Positions 1 through 5,419 of a stretch of 5,495 nucleotides of DNA are shown piece by piece. The notes under the pieces were generated by a model. The model ran no database searches. It was not told where the DNA came from and saw only the letters and a program-made list of their open reading frames with translations. The translations under genes and the position numbers were made by a program. Each line of letters begins with the position of its first letter. The first letter of the stretch is position 1. The DNA is from CAZTHL01 sp964613585 (GTDB taxonomy: Bacteria; Pseudomonadota; Alphaproteobacteria; DSM-16000; Inquilinaceae): positions 1 to 5,495 of the forward strand of contig CAZTHL010000151.1 of NCBI GenBank assembly GCA_964613585.1, read 5' to 3'.

Positions 1-45
1 TCTTAGGCCGGACCTCTCTGATCGTCCAGGCGTGCCCAAGGGGCC

Positions 46-624
46 TTAGCTCGCGGCCTGTCCGTCCGCGGCGCTGCGGCCCACGCTTTCGCGAAGCCAC
101 CGCGCTTCCTCGCGGCTGACCATCCCGTCGTCGTCGACGTCGGCGGCGTCGTGGATTGCCGCGAGGAAGGCCTGCTCGGTGATGACCCTCCGGCCCTCGG
201 GGACGTAGAGCTCGTAAAGCCCGATCGCCTGGGCCCTGGCGCGGAACTCTGGCTGGCCGAGGCCGCCGTCGCGGTCGCGGTCCCAGGCCTCGAAGCCGGC
301 ATAGTCGATCGGCGCCAGCATGCGGGCGGCGTTCTCCTCGAACTCGGGCGCGTCGATGACGTCGTCCCGGTTCCTGTCCCAGGATCGGTACAGGCCGGTC
401 ATCAGCTCGTCCTCGATCAGGATGCCGTCGCCGTCACCGTCCCAGGCGTCGAACAGGCCGGCCCGGCTGGCGCCCTCGGCGAACTCGCTTTCGGTCAGCC
501 CGCCGTCGCCGTCCGTGTCCCAGTCGCTGAACGCCCAGCCGACCTCTTCGCCAACGACGGCAAACGCGCCCCCGGCGCCGAGCAGCAGGGCAAGGCCCAA
601 GGCCGTGGCGGGTGCACGGTGCAT
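46..624 (-). CDS. Secreted EF-hand calcium-binding protein (192 aa)
   Basis: This is a probable periplasmic or secreted calcium-binding protein. Residues 1-22 look like a signal peptide: a short basic start, a Leu/Ala/Gly-rich core and an AFA cleavage site. Five 12-residue EF-hand loops of the DxDxDG type lie at residues 36-47, 62-73, 83-94, 115-126 and 162-173, each ending in Glu at position 12. The third is weaker (DRNRDDVIDAPE, no Gly at position 6). A sixth, degenerate unit without acidic ligands fits at 140-151, so the protein may be three EF-hand pairs. The ATG at 624 is chosen because GGAGGA sits 6 nt upstream and the signal peptide starts there; the reading frame stays open further upstream, but that stretch looks non-coding. 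It is transcribed divergently from the sulfotransferase cassette. Calcium binding is well supported by the motifs; the biological role is unknown. Confidence 0.88.
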   Translation of the reverse strand: MHRAPATALGLALLLGAGGAFAVVGEEVGWAFSDWDTDGDGGLTESEFAEGASRAGLFDAWDGDGDGILIEDELMTGLYRSWDRNRDDVIDAPEFEENAARMLAPIDYAGFEAWDRDRDGGLGQPEFRARAQAIGLYELYVPEGRRVITEQAFLAAIHDAADVDDDGMVSREEARWLRESVGRSAADGQAAS

Positions 625-630
625 GTCGTG

Positions 631-636
631 TCCTCC
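631..636 (-). promoter_or_regulatory. Ribosome binding site of the EF-hand gene
   Basis: GGAGGA on the minus strand, 6 nt before the ATG at 624. It decides the start over the long open frame that continues upstream. Confidence 0.75.
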
Positions 637-841
637 GGTTATGGCCGTGTGGGCGAACGCCGGCCAAGGCATCCGCCGCGGCGACAACCACGCAGGGGAG
701 GCGGCTGTTCCGGGCTTGCCGCGCCTCGCCACTCCGTCGCCCGTCCGGACCGCTCCGACCGGCCCGGCGGGAACAGGGCGCGATGCAGACCGGCCATCGT
801 GAAGCCCGGAGGCCGCCCGGACAGTCGTCGGCGGCATCGGC

Positions 842-866
842 CAAACTTGTTTACGAAATGTTTCAG
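842..866. promoter_or_regulatory. AT-rich island, possible promoter or binding site
   Basis: A stretch with TTGTTTACGAAATGTTTCAG is markedly AT-rich for this window. It contains the small inverted repeat GAAA-TG-TTTC at 855-864. It lies between divergent genes, about 220 bp from the EF-hand start and 270 bp from the ASST-family start. A promoter or regulator site is plausible from base composition and location only; no consensus spacing was found. Confidence 0.25.
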
Positions 867-970
867 CCGCCACGGGCGCAGGCGCGCTAAGGGGGGTGAG
901 CAGAGCGGCCGGGCTCCGACGCCCGGTGACCGGCAGGCGCCGGCGCGGTCCGACGCGCGGCGGCCGCTCC

Positions 971-1026
971 CGGCAAAGGCGCGCCGGCAAAGGCGCGTCG
1001 GCAAAGGCGCGTCGGCAAAGGTGCGC
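971..1026. repeat. Tandem repeat, four copies of a 14-bp unit
   Basis: The unit CGGCAAAGGCGCGT occurs at 971-984, 985-998, 999-1012 and 1013-1026. The two middle copies are identical. The first ends in C, and the last has T instead of C at its tenth base and ends in C. A 14-bp period is not a multiple of three, so the array shifts reading frame with each unit, which supports a non-coding nature. Confidence 0.9.
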
Positions 1027-1031
1027 GGGGC

Positions 1032-1071
1032 GACGCCGCAGGCGCGAACGAGACGCCGCAGGCGCGAACGA
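1032..1071. repeat. Tandem repeat, two exact copies of a 20-bp unit
   Basis: GACGCCGCAGGCGCGAACGA is present at 1032-1051 and again at 1052-1071 without mismatch. It follows the 14-bp array by 5 bp. Each unit ends in GAACGA, a hexamer that recurs at 1080 and 1112. Confidence 0.9.
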
Positions 1072-1122
1072 TCGGTCGGGAACGATCGCTCGTGCCGGGC
1101 GTCGATCACGCGAACGATGGGT

Positions 1123-1129
1123 GGAGGGG
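1123..1129 (+). promoter_or_regulatory. Ribosome binding site of the ASST-family gene
   Basis: GGAGGGG at 1123-1129, with GGAGG ending 6 nt before the GTG at 1134. This site selects the GTG at 1134 over the in-frame GTG at 1092, which has no comparable site. Confidence 0.75.
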
Positions 1130-1133
1130 TCAC

Positions 1134-2516
1134 GTGGATCGGAAGGTGCCGCTCAGGCTGGTCCTGGTGCTGGTTCTGCTGGGCGCCCTGTTCACCATGC
1201 TGTTCGGCTGGGCGGTCAGGTCCACCGTCAGCGGCCATGACGTCAGCGGCCGACTGGGCCGCCTGGCGGTCGAGATCGCCTCGTTCCCGACCCGCTCGGG
1301 CCAGGTGCTCGCCGAGGTCGGCAGCTACGCCTTCGGCGACTATCGCGACGAGGCTCTGCGGGTCCTGCGCGAGCAGGCCGACCTGAGCGGCTTCGCGCCG
1401 GTCCCGGCGGCCCCCGGCCTCGCGCTCGACGGTCTGCTGATGCGCGCCGATCCGGCGGCCGTCGAGCCCGGCTGGCGGCTGCTCGTCGCCGCCGTCTCGC
1501 TCGACGGAGCCGTGCGCAACGCGGCGCTGCTGCTGTCGCCCGACCTCGGGGTGGCGACCGTCTGGCCGCTCGGCGAGGACGGCATCGACGGGCTGACGCC
1601 CCAGGCTGAATACCGCAAGTTCGCCCATGGCGTCGCCGTGCTGCCGGACGCGTCCATCGTGCTCGCCTTCGACGGCGGCGTCTCGCTGCAGCGGATCGAC
1701 CGCTGCGGCCGGCGGCTCTGGGCGCGCAGCGGCCGCTATCACCATGCCGTCACCGCGAGCGAGGACGGCGCTTCGGTCTGGACCCTGCGCGACGACAACC
1801 GGCTGATCCAGGTGGCCGCGGCGGACGGGACGGTGCTGCGCGAGCTGTCCATGCAGGAGATCATCGATCACAACCCGATGATCGACATCCTCGAGCTGCG
1901 CAAGCTTCACGAGGTGATCCTCGACCGGAACAGCCGCGATACCCCGGGCACCTGGCTGGCCGACCGCTTCCACCTGAACGATGTCGATCCACTGCCGGCC
2001 GCCCTGGCCGACCGCTTCCCGGGGCTCGAGGCCGGCGACCTGCTGGTCAGCGCCCGCTCGCTCAACCTGGTTTTCGTCGTGGATCCGGACAGCGCCCGGG
2101 TCAAGTGGTGGCGGATCGGCGCGGTGCAGCGCCAGCACGATCCGGACTGGCAGCCGGACGGCACGATCAGCATCTACAACAACCGCCTCAGCCGCGACTT
2201 CAGCGAGATCGTCGCCCTCGATCCGGCCACCTTCGCCCGGGCGACCCTGCTCGACGGCCGCGATCACGACTTCTACTCGCGCATCCGCGGCAAGCACCAG
2301 ATCACGCCGGGCGGCCACATCCTGGTCGCCAGCGCCCAGCAGGGCCGGGCCTTCGAGGTCGACCGGCACGGCCGCCGGGTGCTGGAGATCGTCAACACCA
2401 AGCCGGGCAGCGTGGACACGAACTATGTCGTGTCGGACCTGATGTGGCTGCCGCCCGACGCCATACCCTTCGATCCGAACGCCTGGGAGGAGACCGCATG
2501 CGGGCCGCAAGCCTGA
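1134..2516 (+). CDS. Arylsulfotransferase (ASST)-family protein, membrane-anchored (460 aa)
   Basis: The protein resembles the ASST/arylsulfotransferase_2 families. Family members include periplasmic PAPS-independent enzymes that move sulfate between phenolic esters through a catalytic His. Residues 7-29 form one hydrophobic segment behind a basic start, probably an N-terminal anchor placing the rest in the periplasm. The remainder looks like a beta-propeller: DGGVSLQRIDRCG (180-192), YHHAVTASEDG (202-212), the hallmark block FHLNDVDPLP (279-288), VKWWRIGAVQRQHDPDWQPD (323-342), then GTISIYNN (343-350) and GKHQITPGGHILVAS (386-400). Candidate catalytic or sulfate-binding His residues are 203/204, 280 and 335; matching them to E. 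coli ASST needs alignment. The start is GTG at 1134. The 3' end overlaps the next gene by 19 nt, suggesting an operon. Many such homologues are uncharacterised, so the activity and substrate are inferred. Confidence 0.82.
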   Translation: MDRKVPLRLVLVLVLLGALFTMLFGWAVRSTVSGHDVSGRLGRLAVEIASFPTRSGQVLAEVGSYAFGDYRDEALRVLREQADLSGFAPVPAAPGLALDGLLMRADPAAVEPGWRLLVAAVSLDGAVRNAALLLSPDLGVATVWPLGEDGIDGLTPQAEYRKFAHGVAVLPDASIVLAFDGGVSLQRIDRCGRRLWARSGRYHHAVTASEDGASVWTLRDDNRLIQVAAADGTVLRELSMQEIIDHNPMIDILELRKLHEVILDRNSRDTPGTWLADRFHLNDVDPLPAALADRFPGLEAGDLLVSARSLNLVFVVDPDSARVKWWRIGAVQRQHDPDWQPDGTISIYNNRLSRDFSEIVALDPATFARATLLDGRDHDFYSRIRGKHQITPGGHILVASAQQGRAFEVDRHGRRVLEIVNTKPGSVDTNYVVSDLMWLPPDAIPFDPNAWEETACGPQA

Positions 2517-2752
2517 TCGCCGCCATGCTGACGCTGTCCATGACGAGCCCCGCGCTCGCCTATATCGGCCCGGGCGCCGGGGCCGGCACCATCGCCGTCG
2601 TGCTCGGCATCCTGGCCTCCATCGCCATGGCCTTCGTGGCGCTGCTCTGGTATCCGGTGAAGCGCCTGATCCGCAGCCGCAAGCCGGCGCGCGCCCCGGC
2701 CCACGCCGACACCGCCGCCACCGGCCCGGAAGGCGAGACCGGGCGGTCGTGA
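2498..2752 (+). CDS. Small YIGPGAGAG-motif membrane protein (84 aa)
   Basis: A small exported or membrane protein. Residues 1-21 read as a signal peptide ending in ALA, so a mature protein would begin with YIGPGAGAG (22-30). A hydrophobic helix follows at about 31-52 and ends in WYPVKRLIRSRK, whose positive charge suggests a cytoplasmic side. The tail (64-84) is Ala/Pro/Thr-rich and probably disordered. The ATG at 2498 follows GGAGG by 7 nt and lies inside the last codons of the ASST-family gene. Its stop overlaps the next GTG. From memory, small proteins with this Gly-rich motif occur beside sulfotransferase or phosphatase-like genes in alphaproteobacteria, but I know of no assigned function. 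The size, topology and overlap support a real gene that acts with its neighbours. Confidence 0.8.
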   Translation: MRAASLIAAMLTLSMTSPALAYIGPGAGAGTIAVVLGILASIAMAFVALLWYPVKRLIRSRKPARAPAHADTAATGPEGETGRS

Positions 2753-3192
2753 GCTGGGCCCTGACCGCGCTCCTCTCCGTGCTGCTGGTCGAGGCTGCGC
2801 GCCGCCTGCCGTTCCCGGCCGTGCTGGCCCGGGCCGCGCGGACCGGCGGCAAGGCGCTGCGCGTGGTGCGCGCCGGGGCCGTCTCCGACCACTGGAAGGA
2901 GAAGGCGCTGCTGGCCTACGCCGGGACGATGCTCGGCTGCTCGCTCCGGCTGGCCGGCCTGCTGCTCCTGCTGGCCGTGGCCGCGTTGCTGGCGGTCGCG
3001 CTGCTCGATCGGCTCGACCCCGGTCTCGCGGCGTTCGTGACCGGCTGGCCGGGGCTCGCCCTCGGCCTCGCCTGCGCCAGCCTCTGGCTCGCCCTTCGGA
3101 GCACTCTCCGCCATGCCGGGCTACTCGCCCCTCGACCGGCTGCTGCATCGGCTCGCGCTGACCTCGAGGCCGATCGCCGAGCTCAGCTTTGA
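2749..3192 (+). CDS. Small integral membrane protein with SDHWKEK motif (147 aa)
   Basis: I do not recognise a named family. The N-terminus (3-14) is hydrophobic. A basic stretch at 29-41 leads into a polar motif SDHWKEK (46-52) before two strong hydrophobic segments at about 60-87 and 92-118. The C-terminal tail (119-147) is Ala/Arg-rich. The GTG start at 2749 shares a 4-bp GTGA overlap with the preceding stop and lacks a good ribosome binding site of its own, so translational coupling is likely. The last 80 nt overlap the sulfotransferase gene in another frame. The position between the YIGPGAGAG protein and the sulfotransferase suggests an accessory membrane role, perhaps recruiting the enzyme to the membrane; that is inference. 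Confidence 0.72.
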   Translation: MSWALTALLSVLLVEAARRLPFPAVLARAARTGGKALRVVRAGAVSDHWKEKALLAYAGTMLGCSLRLAGLLLLLAVAALLAVALLDRLDPGLAAFVTGWPGLALGLACASLWLALRSTLRHAGLLAPRPAAASARADLEADRRAQL

Positions 3193-4162
3193 CATCGACC
3201 AGACGCTGGCTCGCGGCGACGCCCAACGGATCGTCGGCGAGCGCCATGTCTTCATCGCCGGCCTCGCGCGGGCCGGGACCACGGTGCTCATGCGCCGCTT
3301 CCACGGCACCGGCCGCTACCGCTCGCTCACCTATCGCGACATGCCGTTCGTGCTGGCGCCCAATCTGTGGCAGCGCCTGGCCGGCCGCTCGCGGCGGCGC
3401 ATCGCCCCGGCGGAGCGGGCCCACGGCGACGGCATCATGGTCGACGCCGACAGCCCGGAAAGCCTGGAGGAAGTGTTCTGGCGCGTCTTCCATGGCGCCG
3501 ACTACATCCGCGACACCCATCTCGCGCCGCACGAGCCCGACCCGGAGGCGATCGACCGCTTCGTCGGCTATGTGAACGCCGTGCTGGCGGCGGCCGAGCC
3601 GCGGCGAGCCCGGTACCTGTCCAAGAACAACAACAACGTCCTGCGCCTCGGAGCCGTGCGCCGGGCCTTTCCGGAGGCGCTGGTGCTGATCCCGTTCCGC
3701 GAGCCGCTCGCGCAGGCCGGATCGCTCCTGCACCAGCACCGCCGCTTCGCGCGCGTGCAGGCCGAGGATCCCTTCGTCGGCGCCTACATGGCCATGCTCG
3801 CCCACCACGAGTTCGGCCTCGAGCACCGGCCGTTCCGCTTCCCGAAGGGGCCGGCCGAGCCGCACGCGGACGGGGCTGCCGAGCGCCTCGACTACTGGCT
3901 GGAGCGCTGGTGCGACGCCTACGAGTGGCTCGAGCGCACGGCGCCGGATGGCGCCGTCCTTGTCTGCTACGAGGACCTGTGCGCGGACCCCGCGGTATGG
4001 CCGCGGCTTGCCGACCGGGCCGGCATCGATCCGGCCACGGAGCAGGGGCCGCTCGTCGCCGTTGGCGCCGTCGGCGAGGCGGCCGCCGACCCGGCGCTCG
4101 CCGGTCGCGCCGCCGCGCTCTACGACCGGCTGGCGGAGCGGTCGCGCGCCTCGCTCGGCTGA
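3113..4162 (+). CDS. PAPS-dependent sulfotransferase family protein (349 aa)
   Basis: This is a probable cytoplasmic sulfotransferase that moves a sulfuryl group from PAPS to an unknown acceptor. The 5'-phosphosulfate loop is IAGLARAGTTVL (48-59), the equivalent of the usual P-R-S-G-T-T pattern, with Ala before Arg-53 in place of Pro and Ala-54 in place of Ser. A second block, LIPFREPLAQAGSLLHQH (192-209), matches the 3'-phosphate-binding region, with Arg-196 and Ser-204 as likely contacts. KNNNNVLR (171-178) precedes it. The N-terminal LDRLLHRLAL and ELSFDIDQ blocks (7-30) look typical of bacterial relatives and support the ATG at 3113, although this makes an 80-nt overlap with the upstream gene; GGAG lies 11 nt upstream. 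The last 16 codons and 3' flank are duplicated near 5274. The acceptor could be a lipid, glycan or small molecule. Confidence 0.87.
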   Translation: MPGYSPLDRLLHRLALTSRPIAELSFDIDQTLARGDAQRIVGERHVFIAGLARAGTTVLMRRFHGTGRYRSLTYRDMPFVLAPNLWQRLAGRSRRRIAPAERAHGDGIMVDADSPESLEEVFWRVFHGADYIRDTHLAPHEPDPEAIDRFVGYVNAVLAAAEPRRARYLSKNNNNVLRLGAVRRAFPEALVLIPFREPLAQAGSLLHQHRRFARVQAEDPFVGAYMAMLAHHEFGLEHRPFRFPKGPAEPHADGAAERLDYWLERWCDAYEWLERTAPDGAVLVCYEDLCADPAVWPRLADRAGIDPATEQGPLVAVGAVGEAAADPALAGRAAALYDRLAERSRASLG

Positions 4163-4184
4163 CCGCGGCCGGGCGCCGCCGGCC
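4106..4184. repeat. Direct repeat, copy 1 (3' end of the sulfotransferase gene)
   Basis: This segment covers the sulfotransferase C-terminal codons, its stop and the following hairpin. It recurs at 5265-5343, offset by 1159 bp, with 77 of 79 positions identical (mismatches at 4113 and 4164). Weaker similarity runs on to 4196. The first 7 bp match may be microhomology rather than shared descent, because the corresponding bases in copy 2 also fit the IstB remnant. Confidence 0.92.
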
Positions 4185-4185
4185 G
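4166..4185 (+). terminator. GC-rich hairpin after the sulfotransferase gene
   Basis: CGGCCGG (4166-4172) pairs perfectly with CCGGCCG (4179-4185) around a 6-nt loop, starting 4 nt after the stop codon. There is no T-tract, so it is a candidate mRNA 3'-end stabiliser or weak terminator for the four-gene cassette rather than a classic intrinsic terminator. Confidence 0.4.
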
Positions 4186-4216
4186 GTGCGGAGGGGAGCT
4201 GTGACCGCGGGCGGCT

Positions 4217-4233
4217 TGATCGCGGCTCGATCA
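4217..4233. terminator. Small hairpin between convergent genes
   Basis: TGATCG (4217-4222) and CGATCA (4228-4233) form a 6-bp stem with a 5-nt loop. The right arm covers the stop codon of the DUF998-type gene on the minus strand. It lies between convergent genes and could help end transcription in both directions, but it has no T-tract. Confidence 0.25.
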
Positions 4234-4839
4234 GAGCGCCTGCCGCCGCCCTTGCCGGATCAGCAGTCCGCAGAACAGTATCATCCAGCCGAGCAAGATC
4301 ACGGCGAGGCCGCGCTCGTAGGCGCCGTCCCATGCCGTCGGGATCAGGAAGAAGTAGGGCGCGAAGGCCACCCAGAACACCGAGGTCGCCACGTTGAGGC
4401 GCCACCATGCCCGTCCGAGCGGGCGCAGGCCCCGGGCCAGCAGCGCCGGCGTGAACGCGAACAGCACGCCAAAGACGTACACCGCGTAGCGATGGATCTC
4501 GTACTTCTCGGAATCGTTGTCGCCGTATTCATTGTGCCCCGCTATGACGATCAGCACGACGCCCATGAGCGCCAGCAGCGCCGCGGCGACACGCCAGCGC
4601 CGCGGGTCGGCCCGCCAGCGCCAGACAGCGGCGCCGCAGGCCATCAGCCCAATGGCGTGGATGATCAGGCCGGCGTCCTGGATCCAGGCGTGCCGGCCGG
4701 CGGCGAGATCGCTGATGGTGTCGGCCACGAGGTCATGCTTCTCCACGACCATCACCCCGGCGACATTGCCGGCGATCAAGCCGAGGCAGCCCAGGAGGCC
4801 GAGACCACCACAGACCTGAAGAAAACTTGATCGACTCAT
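4231..4839 (-). CDS. DUF998-type six-helix membrane protein (202 aa)
   Basis: The protein has about six membrane segments, near residues 10-31, 54-75, 83-101, 117-136, 145-167 and 175-194. The block HDLVADTISDLAAG (35-48), followed by AWIQDAGL, is the pattern I associate with DUF998 membrane proteins, whose function is unknown to me. A conserved-looking polar loop GHNEYGDNDSEKYEIHRY (101-118) sits between helices 3 and 4 and could hold functional His, Asp and Glu residues. The ATG at 4839 is chosen because GAGG lies 6 nt upstream; the ATG at 4863 would add 8 residues but has a poorer site. It converges on the sulfotransferase cassette and lies between the two direct-repeat copies, so it was present or carried along when that duplication formed. 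A role in sulfation is not implied. Confidence 0.8.
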   Translation of the reverse strand: MSRSSFLQVCGGLGLLGCLGLIAGNVAGVMVVEKHDLVADTISDLAAGRHAWIQDAGLIIHAIGLMACGAAVWRWRADPRRWRVAAALLALMGVVLIVIAGHNEYGDNDSEKYEIHRYAVYVFGVLFAFTPALLARGLRPLGRAWWRLNVATSVFWVAFAPYFFLIPTAWDGAYERGLAVILLGWMILFCGLLIRQGRRQAL

Positions 4840-5165
4840 CCTCGTCCTCGGGCGCTCGGGCATGCACGGAACACGATGGGCTCGCGGTCACTGCCAAGAC
4901 CCTACGATCGCCGCGACCGCACCCGTGCGCTGAGGTGCGAGCCAAGACGTGGACGCGGATCGGGAGTCCCGTCCAGGCACGATCGAGGCCGTCCCTTGCG
5001 CAGGCTCCAGCCCTCTGTCCGGGAGGAGGAGAAAGCGGTCGCGCTACCGGAAGAGTCGCGCAGCATCCGCGCGTCGTGATCGGATGGGAGAACCGTCCGC
5101 CGACGCGCGACGCTCCGCGAATTTTTTGTTGCGTAAAGGTTGTGCTGCTCGGCGAAATCGACCAC
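4840..5165. other. Non-coding stretch upstream of the DUF998-type gene
   Basis: About 326 bases with no convincing gene. Open frames on both strands give Arg/Ser/Pro-rich translations without motifs. The minus-strand promoter of the DUF998-type gene should lie here, but no clear -35/-10 pair was seen. A purine run GGGAGGAGGAGAAAG near 5020 resembles a ribosome binding site on the plus strand but is not followed by a credible start. An AT-rich patch at 5119-5137 contains TTTGTTGC, resembling an insertion-sequence end. Confidence 0.5.
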
Positions 5166-5273
5166 GCCGATCCGATGGTGGCCACCGCCACCCTCGACCG
5201 GCTGCAGCACCACGGTCCCGTCGTCCCCATCCCCGGCCACTGCTGCCGCCTGCGCGAGGAGCGCCGCGCCGGC
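5166..5273 (+). pseudogene. IstB-like ATPase remnant (IS21 family), C-terminal 36 codons
   Basis: In plus-strand frame, the translation contains DPMVATATLDRLQHH, then VVPIPGHCCRLREERRAG. This matches the conserved end of IstB-type AAA+ helper proteins of IS21 elements (DPxxATAxLDRLxHHxxVxxIxGxxxRLxEKRRAG). The Walker A and Walker B regions and the rest of the protein are absent upstream; the frame stays open to about 4827 but that part does not resemble IstB. At the 3' side the frame runs straight into the duplicated sulfotransferase tail and uses its stop at 5319-5321. The remnant is therefore a non-functional scar of an IS21-family insertion. The family call rests on motif recognition and is fairly secure despite the short length. 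Confidence 0.75.
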
Positions 5274-5343
5274 GCGCTCTACGACCGGCTGGCGGAGCGG
5301 TCGCGCGCCTCGCTCGGCTGACTGCGGCCGGGCGCCGCCGGCC
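5265..5343. repeat. Direct repeat, copy 2 (sulfotransferase 3' end fused to IstB remnant)
   Basis: This is the second copy of 4106-4184, with 77 of 79 positions identical. It encodes the same C-terminal residues ALYDRLAERSRASLG and stop, now in frame after the IstB fragment, followed by the same GC-rich hairpin with its outermost base pair lost. Bases 5265-5271 (CGCGCCG) fit both parents, so the junction lies there or just after, within the codons for Arg-Ala-Gly. Confidence 0.92.
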
Positions 5344-5352
5344 CGAGCGGAC

Positions 5353-5370
5353 GGGGCTTTGTTGCAAACG
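5353..5370 (+). repeat. Left terminal inverted repeat of an IS6-family element
   Basis: GGGGCTTTGTTGCAAACG closely resembles IS6/IS26-family ends (IS26 begins GGCACTGTTGCAAA). It lies 50 nt before the transposase start, the usual arrangement for this family. The exact first base of the element (5353 to 5355) cannot be fixed without the other end. Confidence 0.75.
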
Positions 5371-5419
5371 CTCGGTCTGTGGTGGGGAATGGCGGTCTGT
5401 CATTCGCGAGGAGCGAACC

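Larger units (their letters stand above)
625..1133. other. Divergent intergenic region without a convincing gene
   Basis: These roughly 500 bases separate two divergently transcribed genes. Open frames exist on both strands, but their translations are Arg/Ala/Pro-rich, as expected from random GC-rich DNA, and none has a recognisable domain with a good start. The left half holds an AT-rich island near 842-866. The right half holds two sets of short tandem repeats and recurring GAACGA boxes that run up to the ASST-family start. Promoters for both flanking genes must lie here, but I could not identify a convincing -35/-10 pair. Confidence 0.6.

Noticed and set aside
625..990. N-terminal extension of the EF-hand protein to position 990
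   Set aside because: The frame is open, but the translation is compositionally random, while the ATG at 624 has both a strong ribosome binding site and a signal peptide.
971..1071. CRISPR array
   Set aside because: The units are 14 and 20 bp and directly adjacent, with no spacers between them and no cas genes nearby.
1092..1133. Earlier GTG start for the ASST-family protein
   Set aside because: It would add 14 polar residues in front of the membrane anchor and has no good ribosome binding site, unlike the GTG at 1134.
639..2852. A 737-codon minus-strand open frame opposite the ASST-family gene
   Set aside because: It is antisense to a gene with clear family motifs; its translation is Arg/Ala/Gly-rich without domains, as expected when GC-rich codons are read on the opposite strand.
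2423..4408. A 661-codon minus-strand open frame opposite the small proteins and the sulfotransferase
   Set aside because: It is the antisense shadow of three supported genes, is low in complexity, and has no recognisable domain.
4876..5079. A 67-codon plus-strand open frame upstream of the IstB remnant
   Set aside because: Its translation is Arg/Ser/Pro-rich with no motif, and its start lacks a convincing ribosome binding site.
4827..5321. A 164-codon plus-strand open frame ending in the duplicated sulfotransferase tail, as an intact gene
   Set aside because: Only its last third resembles known proteins, and that part is a joint of two unrelated fragments. The first two thirds look like random GC-rich translation and overlap the start of the minus-strand DUF998-type gene.
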